Origin: Cytophagales bacterium UBA2561
GTDB lineage: Bacteria; Bacteroidota; Bacteroidia; Cytophagales; Thermoflexibacteraceae
Direction of reading: 5' to 3'
Assembly (NCBI GenBank): GCA_002340355.1
Contig: DDLX01000027.1
Coordinates: 62,001-126,000 of the forward strand
DNA: 64,000 nucleotides
Positions within the stretch are counted from its first letter, which is position 1, and every line of letters starts with the position of its first letter. Positions 15,230 to 24,911 of the stretch are shown in pieces. A program made the position numbers and the translations under genes. The notes beneath the pieces are model-generated. The model did not search any database, was not told the DNA's origin, and saw nothing but the letters and a program-made list of their open reading frames with translations.

Positions 15230-17977
15230 ATGAAATTCATGAAACTATTTCAAATTATTTCTCTACTATTCATGTTGATTTTTTTGGAGGAAATCGCAGC
15301 ACAAGACACCGATTTATCCAAACAAGAACGCCATGCAGATTCTTTGTTTTTATATGGAAATTATACCGAATCTTTGAGAGCTTTCCAAGCAATTTTAGAT
15401 AATGATGAAACTAAAAAAGATACGATAAAACTTAGTAAAAACAGACTTAATATTATTAAAATTTTAATTCGTAGTGGAAAATTCGAAGAAGCTGAGAAGA
15501 CATTAACTAAAATCAAAATAACTCAAAATTCACTTATCCAAGCAAATAAGTCGAACTATCAAGGTTTAATAGAACTACACAAAGGACAAAATGAGAAGGC
15601 ACAGGAATCTTTTGAAAAAGCCTTAAAAATTTATGAAACAGCAAAATCTGATTATCAAACTAAAATGGCTGAAGTTTACTCTAATTTAGGATTAGTTCTT
15701 TGGAACACGGGACGTACTAAAAGTGCATTAAACTTACACCACAAAGCTTTATATATCAGAAAAAAATATTATGGTGAACGTCATCCTGAAACCGCAGGTT
15801 CATACAATAACATTGGACTTACTTATGGGCTTACAAAGGAAGCTCTAAAATATTATCAAAAAGCTCTTTTTATTTACGCCCAAATTTACTCTGAAAATCA
15901 CCCGACAACTGCAAACGTTTACACCAATATCGCCTTAATTTACCGAGCGCAAAAGAATCCTGAATTTGCCTTATTTAACTTAAAAAAAGCCTTAAAAATT
16001 TGGCAAAACTTACATCACAATGAACAACACCCTAATGAAGCCTTTCTCATTTCGAATATTGGGCAAATTTATGCTGATGAAAAAAAATATGACCAAGCCT
16101 TAAATGAACAACAAAAAGCACTCAAAATTTACCATAAATATTATGGTGAAAAACATCCTGAAATTGCAGGAATTTATAATCTAATAGGCTCAATTTATGC
16201 TACTCAAAAAGCCTATACAAAGGCATTAGATGCTTATCAAAGTGCCTTAATTGCTAATGTTCCTAATTTTCAGAGTACACGTATTTTACAAAATCCAAAT
16301 TTTGAAAATTACTATCGTGCCGAAGTTTTACTAAATAGCTTGCATCTGAAAGCACGTGCTTGGGAAGGACTTCATTATACTAAAACATTGAGATTCAAAG
16401 ATTTACAAGAAGCAATTCAACTATTAGAAAAGTGTGACACCTTGGCTAATCACATTCGCCAAACCCGAACACACCAAAAAGATAAAATTGCTTTGAGTGA
16501 AATGATGTCCGAAGTTTATGGTGATGCCGTTCGGATTTGTTTGGCACTCGCAGATTATGCGGTACGTCCTCGAATCTGGAAAGAAAAGGCTTTTTATTTT
16601 GCCGAACGAAGCAAGGCAAGTGTTTTACTTTCGGCAGTAACAGAAACTAGAGCGAAAACTTTTGCGGGTATACCCAAGAATATTCTTCAAAAAGAACAAG
16701 ATTTAAAAAGTGAATTGGCTCGTTTTGAGCAAAAACTAGCCGAAAATATCGGCACAGAAAACGAATCAAAATGGCGAAATCAAATCGTACAATTCAATCG
16801 GGTGTATGATAAATTTACCTTAGATATGGAAAAAAACTATCCCCAATATTATCATCTTAAATACAATCCGACTTATTTACAAATCAAAGATTTACAAGAA
16901 TTGATTCCAGAAAATACAGTACTAATTAGCTATTTTACCACACAAGAAGAACTATATATTTTTCGAGTTTTTTCGGATGAACTAGAAATACTGGAAGTTC
17001 CTAAAATAAGAAAGTTTGATAAAAAATTAATCAGCTTACGGAATGCCATTTTTTATCAAGCTCACCAAAAATTTATTCAAACAGGACAGTTACTTTATCA
17101 GCAACTTTTCCCCAAAAAACTACCTAAAAGAATCAAAAAATTAATCATTATTCCTGATGGACGATTAGGGACAATTCCTTTTGAAGTACTATTAACTAAA
17201 AAAACAGAAAAAGTACCAAGAAATAAAATCAAAGAATTTCTACCAAATGTTCCTTATTTAATTCGGAAATATGATATTAGTTATTTATATGCAACCTCAT
17301 TATTATCCATCTCTCCGCTTCAAAAACAACCTACTAGCGGAATCTTATTATTTGCCCCTGTAAGGTTTAAAATTTCTAAATCAGAAGATTATGAATATAA
17401 GAATTTACCCAGTTTGCCTTATACTGAAACCGAGGTACTAAACCTTGAAAAATTATTTGTTCGTAAGGGAATTGCTACAGAATCTCGATTATATGAAACG
17501 GCAAGTGAAAAATTCATCAAATCTGATAACTTAGAAAAATACAAATATATTCATTTAGCAACACATGGAGCTGTAAATGAAAGTACTCCTGAATTATCTC
17601 GAGTTTTTTTATCAAATTCGGATGGTCAAGAGGATGGAAATTTGTTTTCAGGTGAAATTTATAATCTCAAAATTAATTCAGATTTAGTCACACTTTCGGC
17701 ATGCCAAACAGGACTCGGTAAAATTAAAAAAGGAGAGGGAATTATCGGATTATCAAGGGCTTTGCTTTATGCGGGTGCAAAAAATATGACGCTTTCATTA
17801 TGGCGAGTTTCGGATGCTTCAACAGCAGATTTAATGCAAAATTATTACCAAAATTTCTTAGAAACAGATACACCTAATTTTGCTCAAGCACTTCGGAATG
17901 CCAAATTGAAAATGATTCGAAACGGTCAGTTTTCTGCTCCATACTATTGGGCTTCTTTTATTTTAGTTGGGAAGTAA
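15230..17977 (+). CDS. Secreted TPR-CHAT domain protein (caspase-like protease fold)
   Basis: The protein has 915 residues. A signal peptide (1-25, ending EEIAAQ) suggests export to the periplasm. Tetratricopeptide repeats fill about residues 35-345, including the kinesin-light-chain-like KKYYGERHPETAGSYNNIG type. A helical linker follows. The C-terminal CHAT domain (about 625-915) contains HLATHG with His779 and LSACQTGLG with Cys825, the His/Cys dyad of caspase-family CHAT proteases. The protein is therefore probably an active cysteine peptidase whose TPRs recognise a partner; neither is proven. No gasdermin, Tpr/Csx or other known effector gene is adjacent. It lies alone, with 600 nt of gene-free DNA downstream. 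Confidence 0.85.
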   Translation: MKFMKLFQIISLLFMLIFLEEIAAQDTDLSKQERHADSLFLYGNYTESLRAFQAILDNDETKKDTIKLSKNRLNIIKILIRSGKFEEAEKTLTKIKITQNSLIQANKSNYQGLIELHKGQNEKAQESFEKALKIYETAKSDYQTKMAEVYSNLGLVLWNTGRTKSALNLHHKALYIRKKYYGERHPETAGSYNNIGLTYGLTKEALKYYQKALFIYAQIYSENHPTTANVYTNIALIYRAQKNPEFALFNLKKALKIWQNLHHNEQHPNEAFLISNIGQIYADEKKYDQALNEQQKALKIYHKYYGEKHPEIAGIYNLIGSIYATQKAYTKALDAYQSALIANVPNFQSTRILQNPNFENYYRAEVLLNSLHLKARAWEGLHYTKTLRFKDLQEAIQLLEKCDTLANHIRQTRTHQKDKIALSEMMSEVYGDAVRICLALADYAVRPRIWKEKAFYFAERSKASVLLSAVTETRAKTFAGIPKNILQKEQDLKSELARFEQKLAENIGTENESKWRNQIVQFNRVYDKFTLDMEKNYPQYYHLKYNPTYLQIKDLQELIPENTVLISYFTTQEELYIFRVFSDELEILEVPKIRKFDKKLISLRNAIFYQAHQKFIQTGQLLYQQLFPKKLPKRIKKLIIIPDGRLGTIPFEVLLTKKTEKVPRNKIKEFLPNVPYLIRKYDISYLYATSLLSISPLQKQPTSGILLFAPVRFKISKSEDYEYKNLPSLPYTETEVLNLEKLFVRKGIATESRLYETASEKFIKSDNLEKYKYIHLATHGAVNESTPELSRVFLSNSDGQEDGNLFSGEIYNLKINSDLVTLSACQTGLGKIKKGEGIIGLSRALLYAGAKNMTLSLWRVSDASTADLMQNYYQNFLETDTPNFAQALRNAKLKMIRNGQFSAPYYWASFILVGK

Positions 17978-18583
17978 ATATTAAAAAATACTAATTAAGA
18001 TTTCTTCCAACTTTATCGTTTTCTTATTAGTCAAAAATTAATCGTATTTAATTCCTGTTTTTTGTCCAAAATTGGCACAGATGCAAGTTTTTTTAGAAAT
18101 TAACTGTTATCCAAATCATTATGATTAATATAAACAATCATTAATTAAAAATTAGTGTTTATTATTCCTTCCTTTAATTTTTTTGGTGCTACTGCTTTAA
18201 TAAATACAGCTTGCTATAAAAAAACTTTATCGCCAAAAAGTATTGATTATTAAATAATTACAAAATTAAATTAAAACCAATGATTATTTTAGTATATTTG
18301 TATAATCACAGATTAGTTTATTTTTAAATATGTTTTTTACTCATATGAAGTTTACATTAATTTTAGAAATCTTTATTTCTAATTTTTGGGCTACTTTTCA
18401 GGATATGTTTGAACATTGTAACCTTTGTCTTTTTTAGCTAAAAAATGACTGATTTGGTTCAGAATCTCTTATCTAACATTTTGGTTTAAAGTAACCTATA
18501 TCCCGATAAAATGGTAAAATAAAAAGTATTCGATTGCCTAAATCTTATTGCACTCCATTTAACACTCACTAAACACAACAGGT
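17978..18583. other. 606-base gene-free region with promoter-like box and a possible 35-codon ORF
   Basis: No conserved gene is visible. TATATTTG at 18293-18300 is a perfect -7 box. Thirty bases later a 35-codon ORF (18330-18437; ATG to TAG; hydrophobic, with two Met, two Cys and no clear relatives I know) could be translated. Alternatively the box gives the receptor gene at 18584 a leader of about 280 nt. No strong hairpins or repeats were seen. Confidence 0.4.
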
Positions 18584-20737
18584 ATGCTTAATTCTATTAA
18601 AGGACGTATCTTACTTATTTTTGCAACAGTTACCCTACTCTTTGCATTTGTGGTAGTTTTTGTATTTGTGCGTAATGAAAATACTGCAGATTCTATCAAA
18701 AGTCAAGTCGTAAGCCTTCGTTTTCCACTAGCTTCCCATTCGGCAAGTATATTGGTGGGCATCAATCGGGTAGCTTCGATGCAACGAATGTACTTACTTA
18801 CTTTGGATAAAACTCGCATACACGAACGAGCTAAAATTTGGCGAACTGAGATTTATCCTGCTTTGGACTCACTCAAAAAGTTGCAACCCTTCATGCAAAT
18901 TGAAGAGAATGTAAAACGAATTGATACACTTTATTCGATGTTACCGATGTTTGAAGATTCTCAGAAAGAAATGACCGTTATTATTGATGCAAATATTGAG
19001 AATGATATCTTGACCACTAAAGAAACCAAAGGAGCTTATGAAATCTTACAAGGAGATGCGCTATATCAATATACTACTTTGAGCCGTGTGGCTAAACAAT
19101 TGAATACCACCCAGACAGAACGAGTAGGTGAGAATGTCGCTATTATGATTTCTCGGATAAGTAATACCAATTCGACTATTTTGAGCATCTTCGGAGTAGT
19201 GATTTTGATTTTTGTGGTTATGGGTTACATTTTAATTCATAATTTATCTGTTTCGGTACAAAGTGTAGTTGAATTAGTTATGGAAGTTGGGCAAGGAAAA
19301 CTAGTCACAAAACGCAAACCTCCTAAGAATGAACTTGGTGAGATTGTGGTAGCGGTGAATAATTTAGTTGATAAATTTGAGCGTGAAAGTGAGTATGCTA
19401 TTGAGATTGGACAAGGAAACTTTACGGTGAAATTAGATACTAATCCTGAGAATGTGATGGGCATGGCATTAACAAAAGCCCGAAATAGCTTAGTTAAATT
19501 AACAAAAGAAAATCAGAAAGCTCTACAAGAGGCACAAGCTCAGGAAGAAGAGTTAAAACAACATAACGAAGAAATGCAAACTATTCAGGATGATTTAGAG
19601 CGAAAATCAGCCGACTTTGAAATCCTGAATAAAGAATTAGGAAGACGCATCAATGCCCGCACGGCTGACCTACAAACATCTTTGGAGGTAGCAGAAAAAC
19701 AAAAACAAGAATTACAAATCATTCAGGAGACTCTCAAAGCCAAACAAGCCGAAATGGAGAATGCTCAAATTATTGAAGGGTATTTGTCAAAATTAGATGA
19801 TTTGATGCGCTTGAATTATGATAAATCCATTCAAGAATTTACCGATATTATTTTGCATAATATTTGTAAAGTTACTCATTCGATGCGGGGAGTGATGTTT
19901 ATTTTACAGGATTCGACTCTTAAAGCCGTAGGTGGTTATGCTTGTACTCCTGAGACCTTAGGTAAACGAGATTTCCAATTAGGCGAGAATTTGCTTGGAC
20001 AGGCAGCAAAAACCAAAGAATTCATCGTTTTAGATGATTTGCCTGCAAGTAGCGCACGAGTCGCTTCTGCACTTTCGCAGGTTGAAAATGGAAATATTAT
20101 GATTATTCCACTGGTTTATAATGAAGATGTACAGGGAGTTATTGAATTGACTAGCCTCAAGCCTTATGAAACAGAACAAATCGAATTTGGAAAACGAGCT
20201 TGTAAGAACGTGGCTGCCATGCTACAAAATATTTTTAGTAACATGAAAACCCAACTATTATTAGCTGAATCACAAGAAATTTCGAGTCGACTCCAAGCTC
20301 AAGAGGAAGAAGCACGACAAACCGTTGAGGAACTACGAGCCACACAAGAGAAAAGCAAAAAAGAACAAGCTTATCAAAAGGCACTCTGGGCAGCAGTTCA
20401 TAGTTCTAATTTTTATTTGGAAATGGATAAAAGTGGAGTGATTTTAACGGCAAACGCTTTACTTTTACATCATCTAGGCTATGAAGTCGAGGAAGTAATT
20501 GGTAAACAATACAATATTTTTGTAGAGACGGATTTTGCCAAAACACAACAATATGAAAATTTTTGGGCAGAACTCCGACAGGGCAAGCCTCAAGGTGGGC
20601 ATTTCAAGTTTTTGGGTAAAAATCGAAAAGAATTTTGGTTTTCAGTTAGTTTGACTCCTGTCATTCGGGAAGAGGACGGACAAATTATTAAGATTATGAT
20701 GTTAGCTTCAGATATTACAGACCTAAAGAAAGTGTGA
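18584..20737 (+). CDS. Membrane receptor: 4-helix sensor, HAMP, coiled coil, GAF, PAS; no kinase domain
   Basis: The protein has 717 residues. TM1 (about 9-28) and TM2 (about 197-219) enclose a periplasmic helical sensor of the 4HB-MCP type (about 30-195). A HAMP domain (about 218-275) with a partial second HAMP-like segment follows, then a long coiled coil (about 305-400). A GAF domain (about 405-550) contains GENLLGQAAKTKEFIVLDDLP. A second coil and a PAS domain (about 600-715) complete the protein, ending DITDLKKV. There is no histidine kinase, methyl-accepting or cyclase domain, so the signal must leave through protein contacts. It heads an operon with a hemerythrin (78 nt gap) and a SpoIIE phosphatase. 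Confidence 0.85.
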   Translation: MLNSIKGRILLIFATVTLLFAFVVVFVFVRNENTADSIKSQVVSLRFPLASHSASILVGINRVASMQRMYLLTLDKTRIHERAKIWRTEIYPALDSLKKLQPFMQIEENVKRIDTLYSMLPMFEDSQKEMTVIIDANIENDILTTKETKGAYEILQGDALYQYTTLSRVAKQLNTTQTERVGENVAIMISRISNTNSTILSIFGVVILIFVVMGYILIHNLSVSVQSVVELVMEVGQGKLVTKRKPPKNELGEIVVAVNNLVDKFERESEYAIEIGQGNFTVKLDTNPENVMGMALTKARNSLVKLTKENQKALQEAQAQEEELKQHNEEMQTIQDDLERKSADFEILNKELGRRINARTADLQTSLEVAEKQKQELQIIQETLKAKQAEMENAQIIEGYLSKLDDLMRLNYDKSIQEFTDIILHNICKVTHSMRGVMFILQDSTLKAVGGYACTPETLGKRDFQLGENLLGQAAKTKEFIVLDDLPASSARVASALSQVENGNIMIIPLVYNEDVQGVIELTSLKPYETEQIEFGKRACKNVAAMLQNIFSNMKTQLLLAESQEISSRLQAQEEEARQTVEELRATQEKSKKEQAYQKALWAAVHSSNFYLEMDKSGVILTANALLLHHLGYEVEEVIGKQYNIFVETDFAKTQQYENFWAELRQGKPQGGHFKFLGKNRKEFWFSVSLTPVIREEDGQIIKIMMLASDITDLKKV

Positions 20738-20815
20738 TTAAAATTTTATCCTTCACAGAATTGATAACTCATGAAGGATATAAATAACTTATAACCATCT
20801 AAAATACAGATTATT

Positions 20816-21217
20816 ATGTTTATTATATGGGAGAAAAAATACGAAACAAACATTACCATTATCGATCGACAACATCTTAAATTGGTCGAAATAACAAATC
20901 AGCTTTTCGAAGCACTCGAGGAAAGTGGTGGACGACAGATGATTCCTGAAATTCTTCAAAAATTAAGGGAATATGCTCAAATCCATTTTCGGACAGAGGA
21001 AGAACTCATGGAACGGTATGATTATGTTGATATTATTTTACACCAAAATGAACACGAAGACTTTATTGATAAAATAACGGAGTTTTATGGGAAGCTGGAA
21101 CGTCAAGAAGCTTCTTCATTTGAGCTTTTGACTTTTCTTAGGTCTTGGATTACGCACCATATTTTAGAGGAAGATATGCAATTTGCTAAATATCTAAAAA
21201 ACAAAGGCGTTCAATAA
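20816..21217 (+). CDS. Bacteriohemerythrin
   Basis: The protein has 133 residues, a stand-alone hemerythrin. All di-iron ligands are visible: His20 (IDRQH), His57 and Glu61 (HFRTEE), His76 and His80 (HQNEH), His115 and Asp120 (HILEED). Trp5 and Trp111 are also typical. Hemerythrins bind O2 reversibly at a non-haem di-iron site; in bacteria they store or deliver oxygen or sense O2/NO. The position between a kinase-less receptor and a SpoIIE phosphatase (38 nt gap downstream) suggests a sensing role in that pathway, which is inference. Confidence 0.93.
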   Translation: MFIIWEKKYETNITIIDRQHLKLVEITNQLFEALEESGGRQMIPEILQKLREYAQIHFRTEEELMERYDYVDIILHQNEHEDFIDKITEFYGKLERQEASSFELLTFLRSWITHHILEEDMQFAKYLKNKGVQ

Positions 21218-21255
21218 TACATTAAAAATCAAAATTTTATCTAATTTTTCGCTTT

Positions 21256-23004
21256 ATGCCCCACAAAGAAATCAATCCAGAAACATGGCAAAAACTAGAA
21301 GAATCCCAATTTTATGATTCTAACATAGTTCATTTTGTGGAAGTGATGCGCTGGCAACGAGACCAAACAATTACTGCATGGGGTGAAAAGTTACTGAATG
21401 AATTAACCCCCTTTATGAGAGGCTTGCAGTCAGCACTATATAAAGCTGATTATCACACAGAAATATTAGAGTTTGTGGCGGGCTATGCTCTCCAAAAGCC
21501 GACTCAAGCTTCTTTAGTTTTTGGGGATGGTTTAGTTGGACAATCAGCTAAGTCCAAGGAAATTATTTTATTGGATGATTTGCCTACTCATTTTTTTTCC
21601 TTTCATATTTCTACGATGGAAATCAAGCCTTCTGCATTGGTTATTATTCCGTTACTTTATAATCAGAGAGTTCGAGGCGTTTTAGAAATGATTTTTCTCA
21701 AAAAACCAGAAGAAAAATATATCAAATTCTTAAAGAAAATTAGTTATGATATTGGTTCTAATCTCAATGCCTTAAACAAAGATCAACAATTGAGGCATAG
21801 CCTATTGCAAGTCCAAGAAAGTAAAGAACGACTTCTTAAACTTTCGGAAGTAACACAAGAAGGAATAACATTTATTCAAAACGGTCGCATTTCGGAGTGT
21901 AATTCAGCATTTGAAAATATGTTTGGATATACACCTGAACAACCCAAAGACAAGGCAATCATTGATTTTATTGCAGGAGAAAATCCCCAAAGTTTAGTCG
22001 AACAAGCAGCTGAGACACCCACAGAAGCCTTCGGAATGCGATTAGATGGCAGTTTGTTTCCCTTAGAAATCGAAAGTAGAAAAGTAGAATATCAAGAGCA
22101 GTGGTATCGGGTCATTACCTTTCGGGATATTTCAAAACAAAAAGAAGCCGAGCGGATGATTAGTCAGCAAGAGGAAGAATTGGCAGAGGCACATCGAATC
22201 ATGGAATTGTACAAAATAATTGAACAAAAAAATAAAAATATACTTGCTAGTATTAATTATGCAAAACGCATCCAACAAGCCATCTTACCAAAATTAGAGA
22301 CCATTCGGCAAGCCTTTCCTGAAAGTTTTGTATTCTATTTGCCCAAGGATGTAGTGAGTGGTGATTTTTACTGGTTTGCCGAAAACGAAAGTTACTATTT
22401 TATTACCGCAGTGGATTGTACAGGGCATGGGGTACCAGGTGCTTTTATGTCTTTAATTGGGTATATGGTTTTGGATAAAGTAGTTAAAGAAAAAAAATGG
22501 GAAAAACCCCGTACTATTTTGACTCATTTGAATGTTGAAGTAACTAAACTTTTGCGTCAAGATCCCAATGAACAGAACCATTACAAAAATCGGGATGGAA
22601 TGGATATTGTTTTTTGTTCTATTCAGAAAGACTTCTCACAATTGTATTATGCTGGAGCCAATCGCCCCTTAATTTTACAACGAAATGAAGGAGATATTGA
22701 GCAAATTAAAGGCAATCCTTTTCCGATTGGAGGAAGTTTTCGGTATAAAAAAGGAAAAAAGTTTACTCAACATCTTATTCCCTTACAAAAAGGAGACACA
22801 ATTTATTTAACTACAGATGGTTTTGCTGATCAAATCAATGCGGAAGGAAAAAAGTATATGACAAAGAGATTTCGTAGATTTCTACATAAAATTCAAGTTC
22901 AACCAATGTCCATTCAGCTCCAAACCCTTGAAAATGAACTTAAAATATGGCAAGACACAAAACGGCAAGTCGATGATGTTTTAGTAATTGGAGTTCGATT
23001 TTAG
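21256..23004 (+). CDS. GAF-PAS-SpoIIE (PP2C-type) serine phosphatase
   Basis: The protein has 582 residues and no membrane segment. A GAF domain (about 60-180) contains GDGLVGQSAKSKEIILLDDLP, closely matching the GAF of the gene two upstream. A PAS domain lies at about 195-295, then a short coil and the SpoIIE/PP2C catalytic domain (about 330-582). Metal-binding aspartates are Asp370 (SGDFYW), Asp387 (DCTGHGVPG) and Asp521 (TTDGF). Such phosphatases dephosphorylate anti-sigma-antagonist (SpoIIAA/STAS) proteins in partner switching. With the receptor and hemerythrin it forms a three-gene operon and is the probable output. A SpoIIAA-like protein is encoded at 41454-41873. Confidence 0.92.
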   Translation: MPHKEINPETWQKLEESQFYDSNIVHFVEVMRWQRDQTITAWGEKLLNELTPFMRGLQSALYKADYHTEILEFVAGYALQKPTQASLVFGDGLVGQSAKSKEIILLDDLPTHFFSFHISTMEIKPSALVIIPLLYNQRVRGVLEMIFLKKPEEKYIKFLKKISYDIGSNLNALNKDQQLRHSLLQVQESKERLLKLSEVTQEGITFIQNGRISECNSAFENMFGYTPEQPKDKAIIDFIAGENPQSLVEQAAETPTEAFGMRLDGSLFPLEIESRKVEYQEQWYRVITFRDISKQKEAERMISQQEEELAEAHRIMELYKIIEQKNKNILASINYAKRIQQAILPKLETIRQAFPESFVFYLPKDVVSGDFYWFAENESYYFITAVDCTGHGVPGAFMSLIGYMVLDKVVKEKKWEKPRTILTHLNVEVTKLLRQDPNEQNHYKNRDGMDIVFCSIQKDFSQLYYAGANRPLILQRNEGDIEQIKGNPFPIGGSFRYKKGKKFTQHLIPLQKGDTIYLTTDGFADQINAEGKKYMTKRFRRFLHKIQVQPMSIQLQTLENELKIWQDTKRQVDDVLVIGVRF

Positions 23005-23061
23005 TATTTATTTTTAATCATCAAATTAAACCTATTGCGTTAAGAATCTTTACATAACTAT

Positions 23062-24057
23062 TTAAAGATTGGTAAAAAACTCCAAAATATCAGATGCAGA
23101 ATCAGGCAGAATACTCTGATGATTTGCTTCAGGATAATTTCGGATAACCAAGCTTTTAGTTTTTTCATCTAAACCTTCTAAAAAACTTTCAGCAATATTA
23201 GGTTTGACAACTGTATCTTTTCCGCCATACGCATAAAACATAGGAGTCATAAACTGGTGGTACTTTGAAAATTGGCTTGTACTGGCAGCTCCCGCCACAA
23301 AAGCAATTCCCTGAAAATCAGAATAATCAGTAGCTAAGTTCCAAGCCCCTCGACATCCCATTGAATGTCCTATTAAAAAGATATGATTTCTATCGATTGG
23401 AAAAATAGATAAAAGATGTTGTAAAAAGTCATAAACATTATTTTCATTTTCTGTTCGATTCAAATAAAATGGAAGTTGGCTGCCTACAAACAAAGAAGCA
23501 ACTATAAACTCATGATTTTCAGCAAGTTGATATAGTACATTTTGGTCATTTTTAACATATTCTTGTATAAATAAATTTTCATCATACCCAGCCCCGTGTA
23601 ACCCAATAATTAGTTTGTACTTTTTCGATTTATTTTTGTTGTTTAGAGGAATAAATATACGATAAGGTAAAAAAAACTGACATGAAGTTTTAAAAACTAG
23701 ATGATATTCTCCTCCTTGAAAAATAGTTTCTATCGTATTTTTTTTCAGAAGCTGAAGATATTGCTCAAGCTGGGCTAAATCTTGGGTCAAATATACTTGA
23801 TTAGCCGATGGGATTTCCTGACAAAATGGAATATGGTTCGGAAGAATAGCAATAAGTTTTTCGTATAAATCAGGGTTATTTCGTAGATAAAATTTTATCA
23901 AATAATGGGCTGAATTAGCAATTAATTGAAATACAGGCAAGTCCATGTAATCAGACGAATCTTGCAAACATTTTCTTAGTTCTTGTGCTATGTTTAATAA
24001 TCTTGATAAAGGAATTTGTTTTCGTGTATAGTACATTATTTTACATAGTTTGAGCAA
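23062..24057 (-). CDS. Alpha/beta-hydrolase (esterase/PHB-depolymerase-like)
   Basis: The protein has 331 residues without a signal peptide. The N-terminal half (about 1-130) is helical and unassigned. The hydrolase half has an oxyanion-region LHGAGYDE, the nucleophile elbow GHSMGCRG, an acidic residue in YGGKDTVV and a C-terminal NHQS histidine. Arrangement and motifs resemble the esterase-D/PHB-depolymerase and dienelactone hydrolase groups. Substrate unknown. A second Met at codon 8 is an alternative start. It is convergent with the SpoIIE phosphatase and not part of its operon. Confidence 0.75.
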   Translation of the reverse strand: MLKLCKIMYYTRKQIPLSRLLNIAQELRKCLQDSSDYMDLPVFQLIANSAHYLIKFYLRNNPDLYEKLIAILPNHIPFCQEIPSANQVYLTQDLAQLEQYLQLLKKNTIETIFQGGEYHLVFKTSCQFFLPYRIFIPLNNKNKSKKYKLIIGLHGAGYDENLFIQEYVKNDQNVLYQLAENHEFIVASLFVGSQLPFYLNRTENENNVYDFLQHLLSIFPIDRNHIFLIGHSMGCRGAWNLATDYSDFQGIAFVAGAASTSQFSKYHQFMTPMFYAYGGKDTVVKPNIAESFLEGLDEKTKSLVIRNYPEANHQSILPDSASDILEFFTNL

Positions 24058-24340
24058 TGTCCAGTTTCCTTATAGAAAGACCAAAATATCGTAAATTTTT
24101 CAGAAAAATCGGATTTTATATTTACTTTCCTAAAGTCGGATTTTTGAGAAATAAAAAATTCAATGTAAAAAATGGTTGATTAGGGTTTGTTGAAAATTAA
24201 CTTTCTATTGTTTTTTGTAAAATCTATCTTACAAAACTTGTTTTTTAATGTCAAGTTTTATAGCTTTAACCAGCAATCTTAAGCTAAATTCAATACTCAA
24301 ACATACCAAAATAATTATTTTTCCAACTCATTTCTAAAAA

Positions 24341-24904
24341 ATGGCGGTCGAGTTACGAAAAGGAGGACGTGTTAATCTAACGAAAATTCCACAACTCCAG
24401 CAAGTAGGCGTGGGGTTAGGTTGGGATGTGAATGAATACGGTGGCGCACAATTCGACTTAGATGCCTCCGCTTTTTTATTAAATCTCAAAGGCAAAACAC
24501 CTGAAGATGAGTTTTTTGTGTTTTATAATAATCTTTACTCCCCTGATGGTTCGGTAGAACATACGGGTGATAACCGAACAGGTGCGGGAGATGGTGATGA
24601 TGAAACACTAATAGTCGACTTAACAAAAACACGTTCAGACATCTCAGAGATCTTATTTGTGGTTACTATACATGAGGCAGAACACCGAAAGCAAAATTTT
24701 GGACAAATACGAAATGCTTACATCCGTATTTTTAATACCGAAAACAATCAAGAAATTGCAAAGTACAATCTAGAAGAAGAATTTTCTTACGAAACAGGCA
24801 TTGAATTTGGACGCATTTATCAGAATGATAATGAATGGCGATTTGTTGCTACTGGAAGGGGATCTGGAAATGGATTACAAGGATTTGTTGATAAATACAT
24901 ATAA
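24341..24904 (+). CDS. terD: TerD family calcium-binding stress protein, type A copy 1
   Basis: TerD-domain proteins bind Ca2+ and occur in tellurite-resistance and general envelope or chemical stress clusters. The protein has 187 residues, the standard single-domain length. The diagnostic VGVGLGWDV (22-30), FDLDASAF (38-45) and GDNRTGAGDGDDE (76-88) supply the calcium ligands. It is the first of four tandem TerD genes and is 7 nt from the next, so the two are surely co-transcribed. No terC, telA or ATP-grasp ter genes are nearby, so tellurite resistance should not be assumed. Confidence 0.93.
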   Translation: MAVELRKGGRVNLTKIPQLQQVGVGLGWDVNEYGGAQFDLDASAFLLNLKGKTPEDEFFVFYNNLYSPDGSVEHTGDNRTGAGDGDDETLIVDLTKTRSDISEILFVVTIHEAEHRKQNFGQIRNAYIRIFNTENNQEIAKYNLEEEFSYETGIEFGRIYQNDNEWRFVATGRGSGNGLQGFVDKYI

Positions 24905-24911
24905 ATAAACA

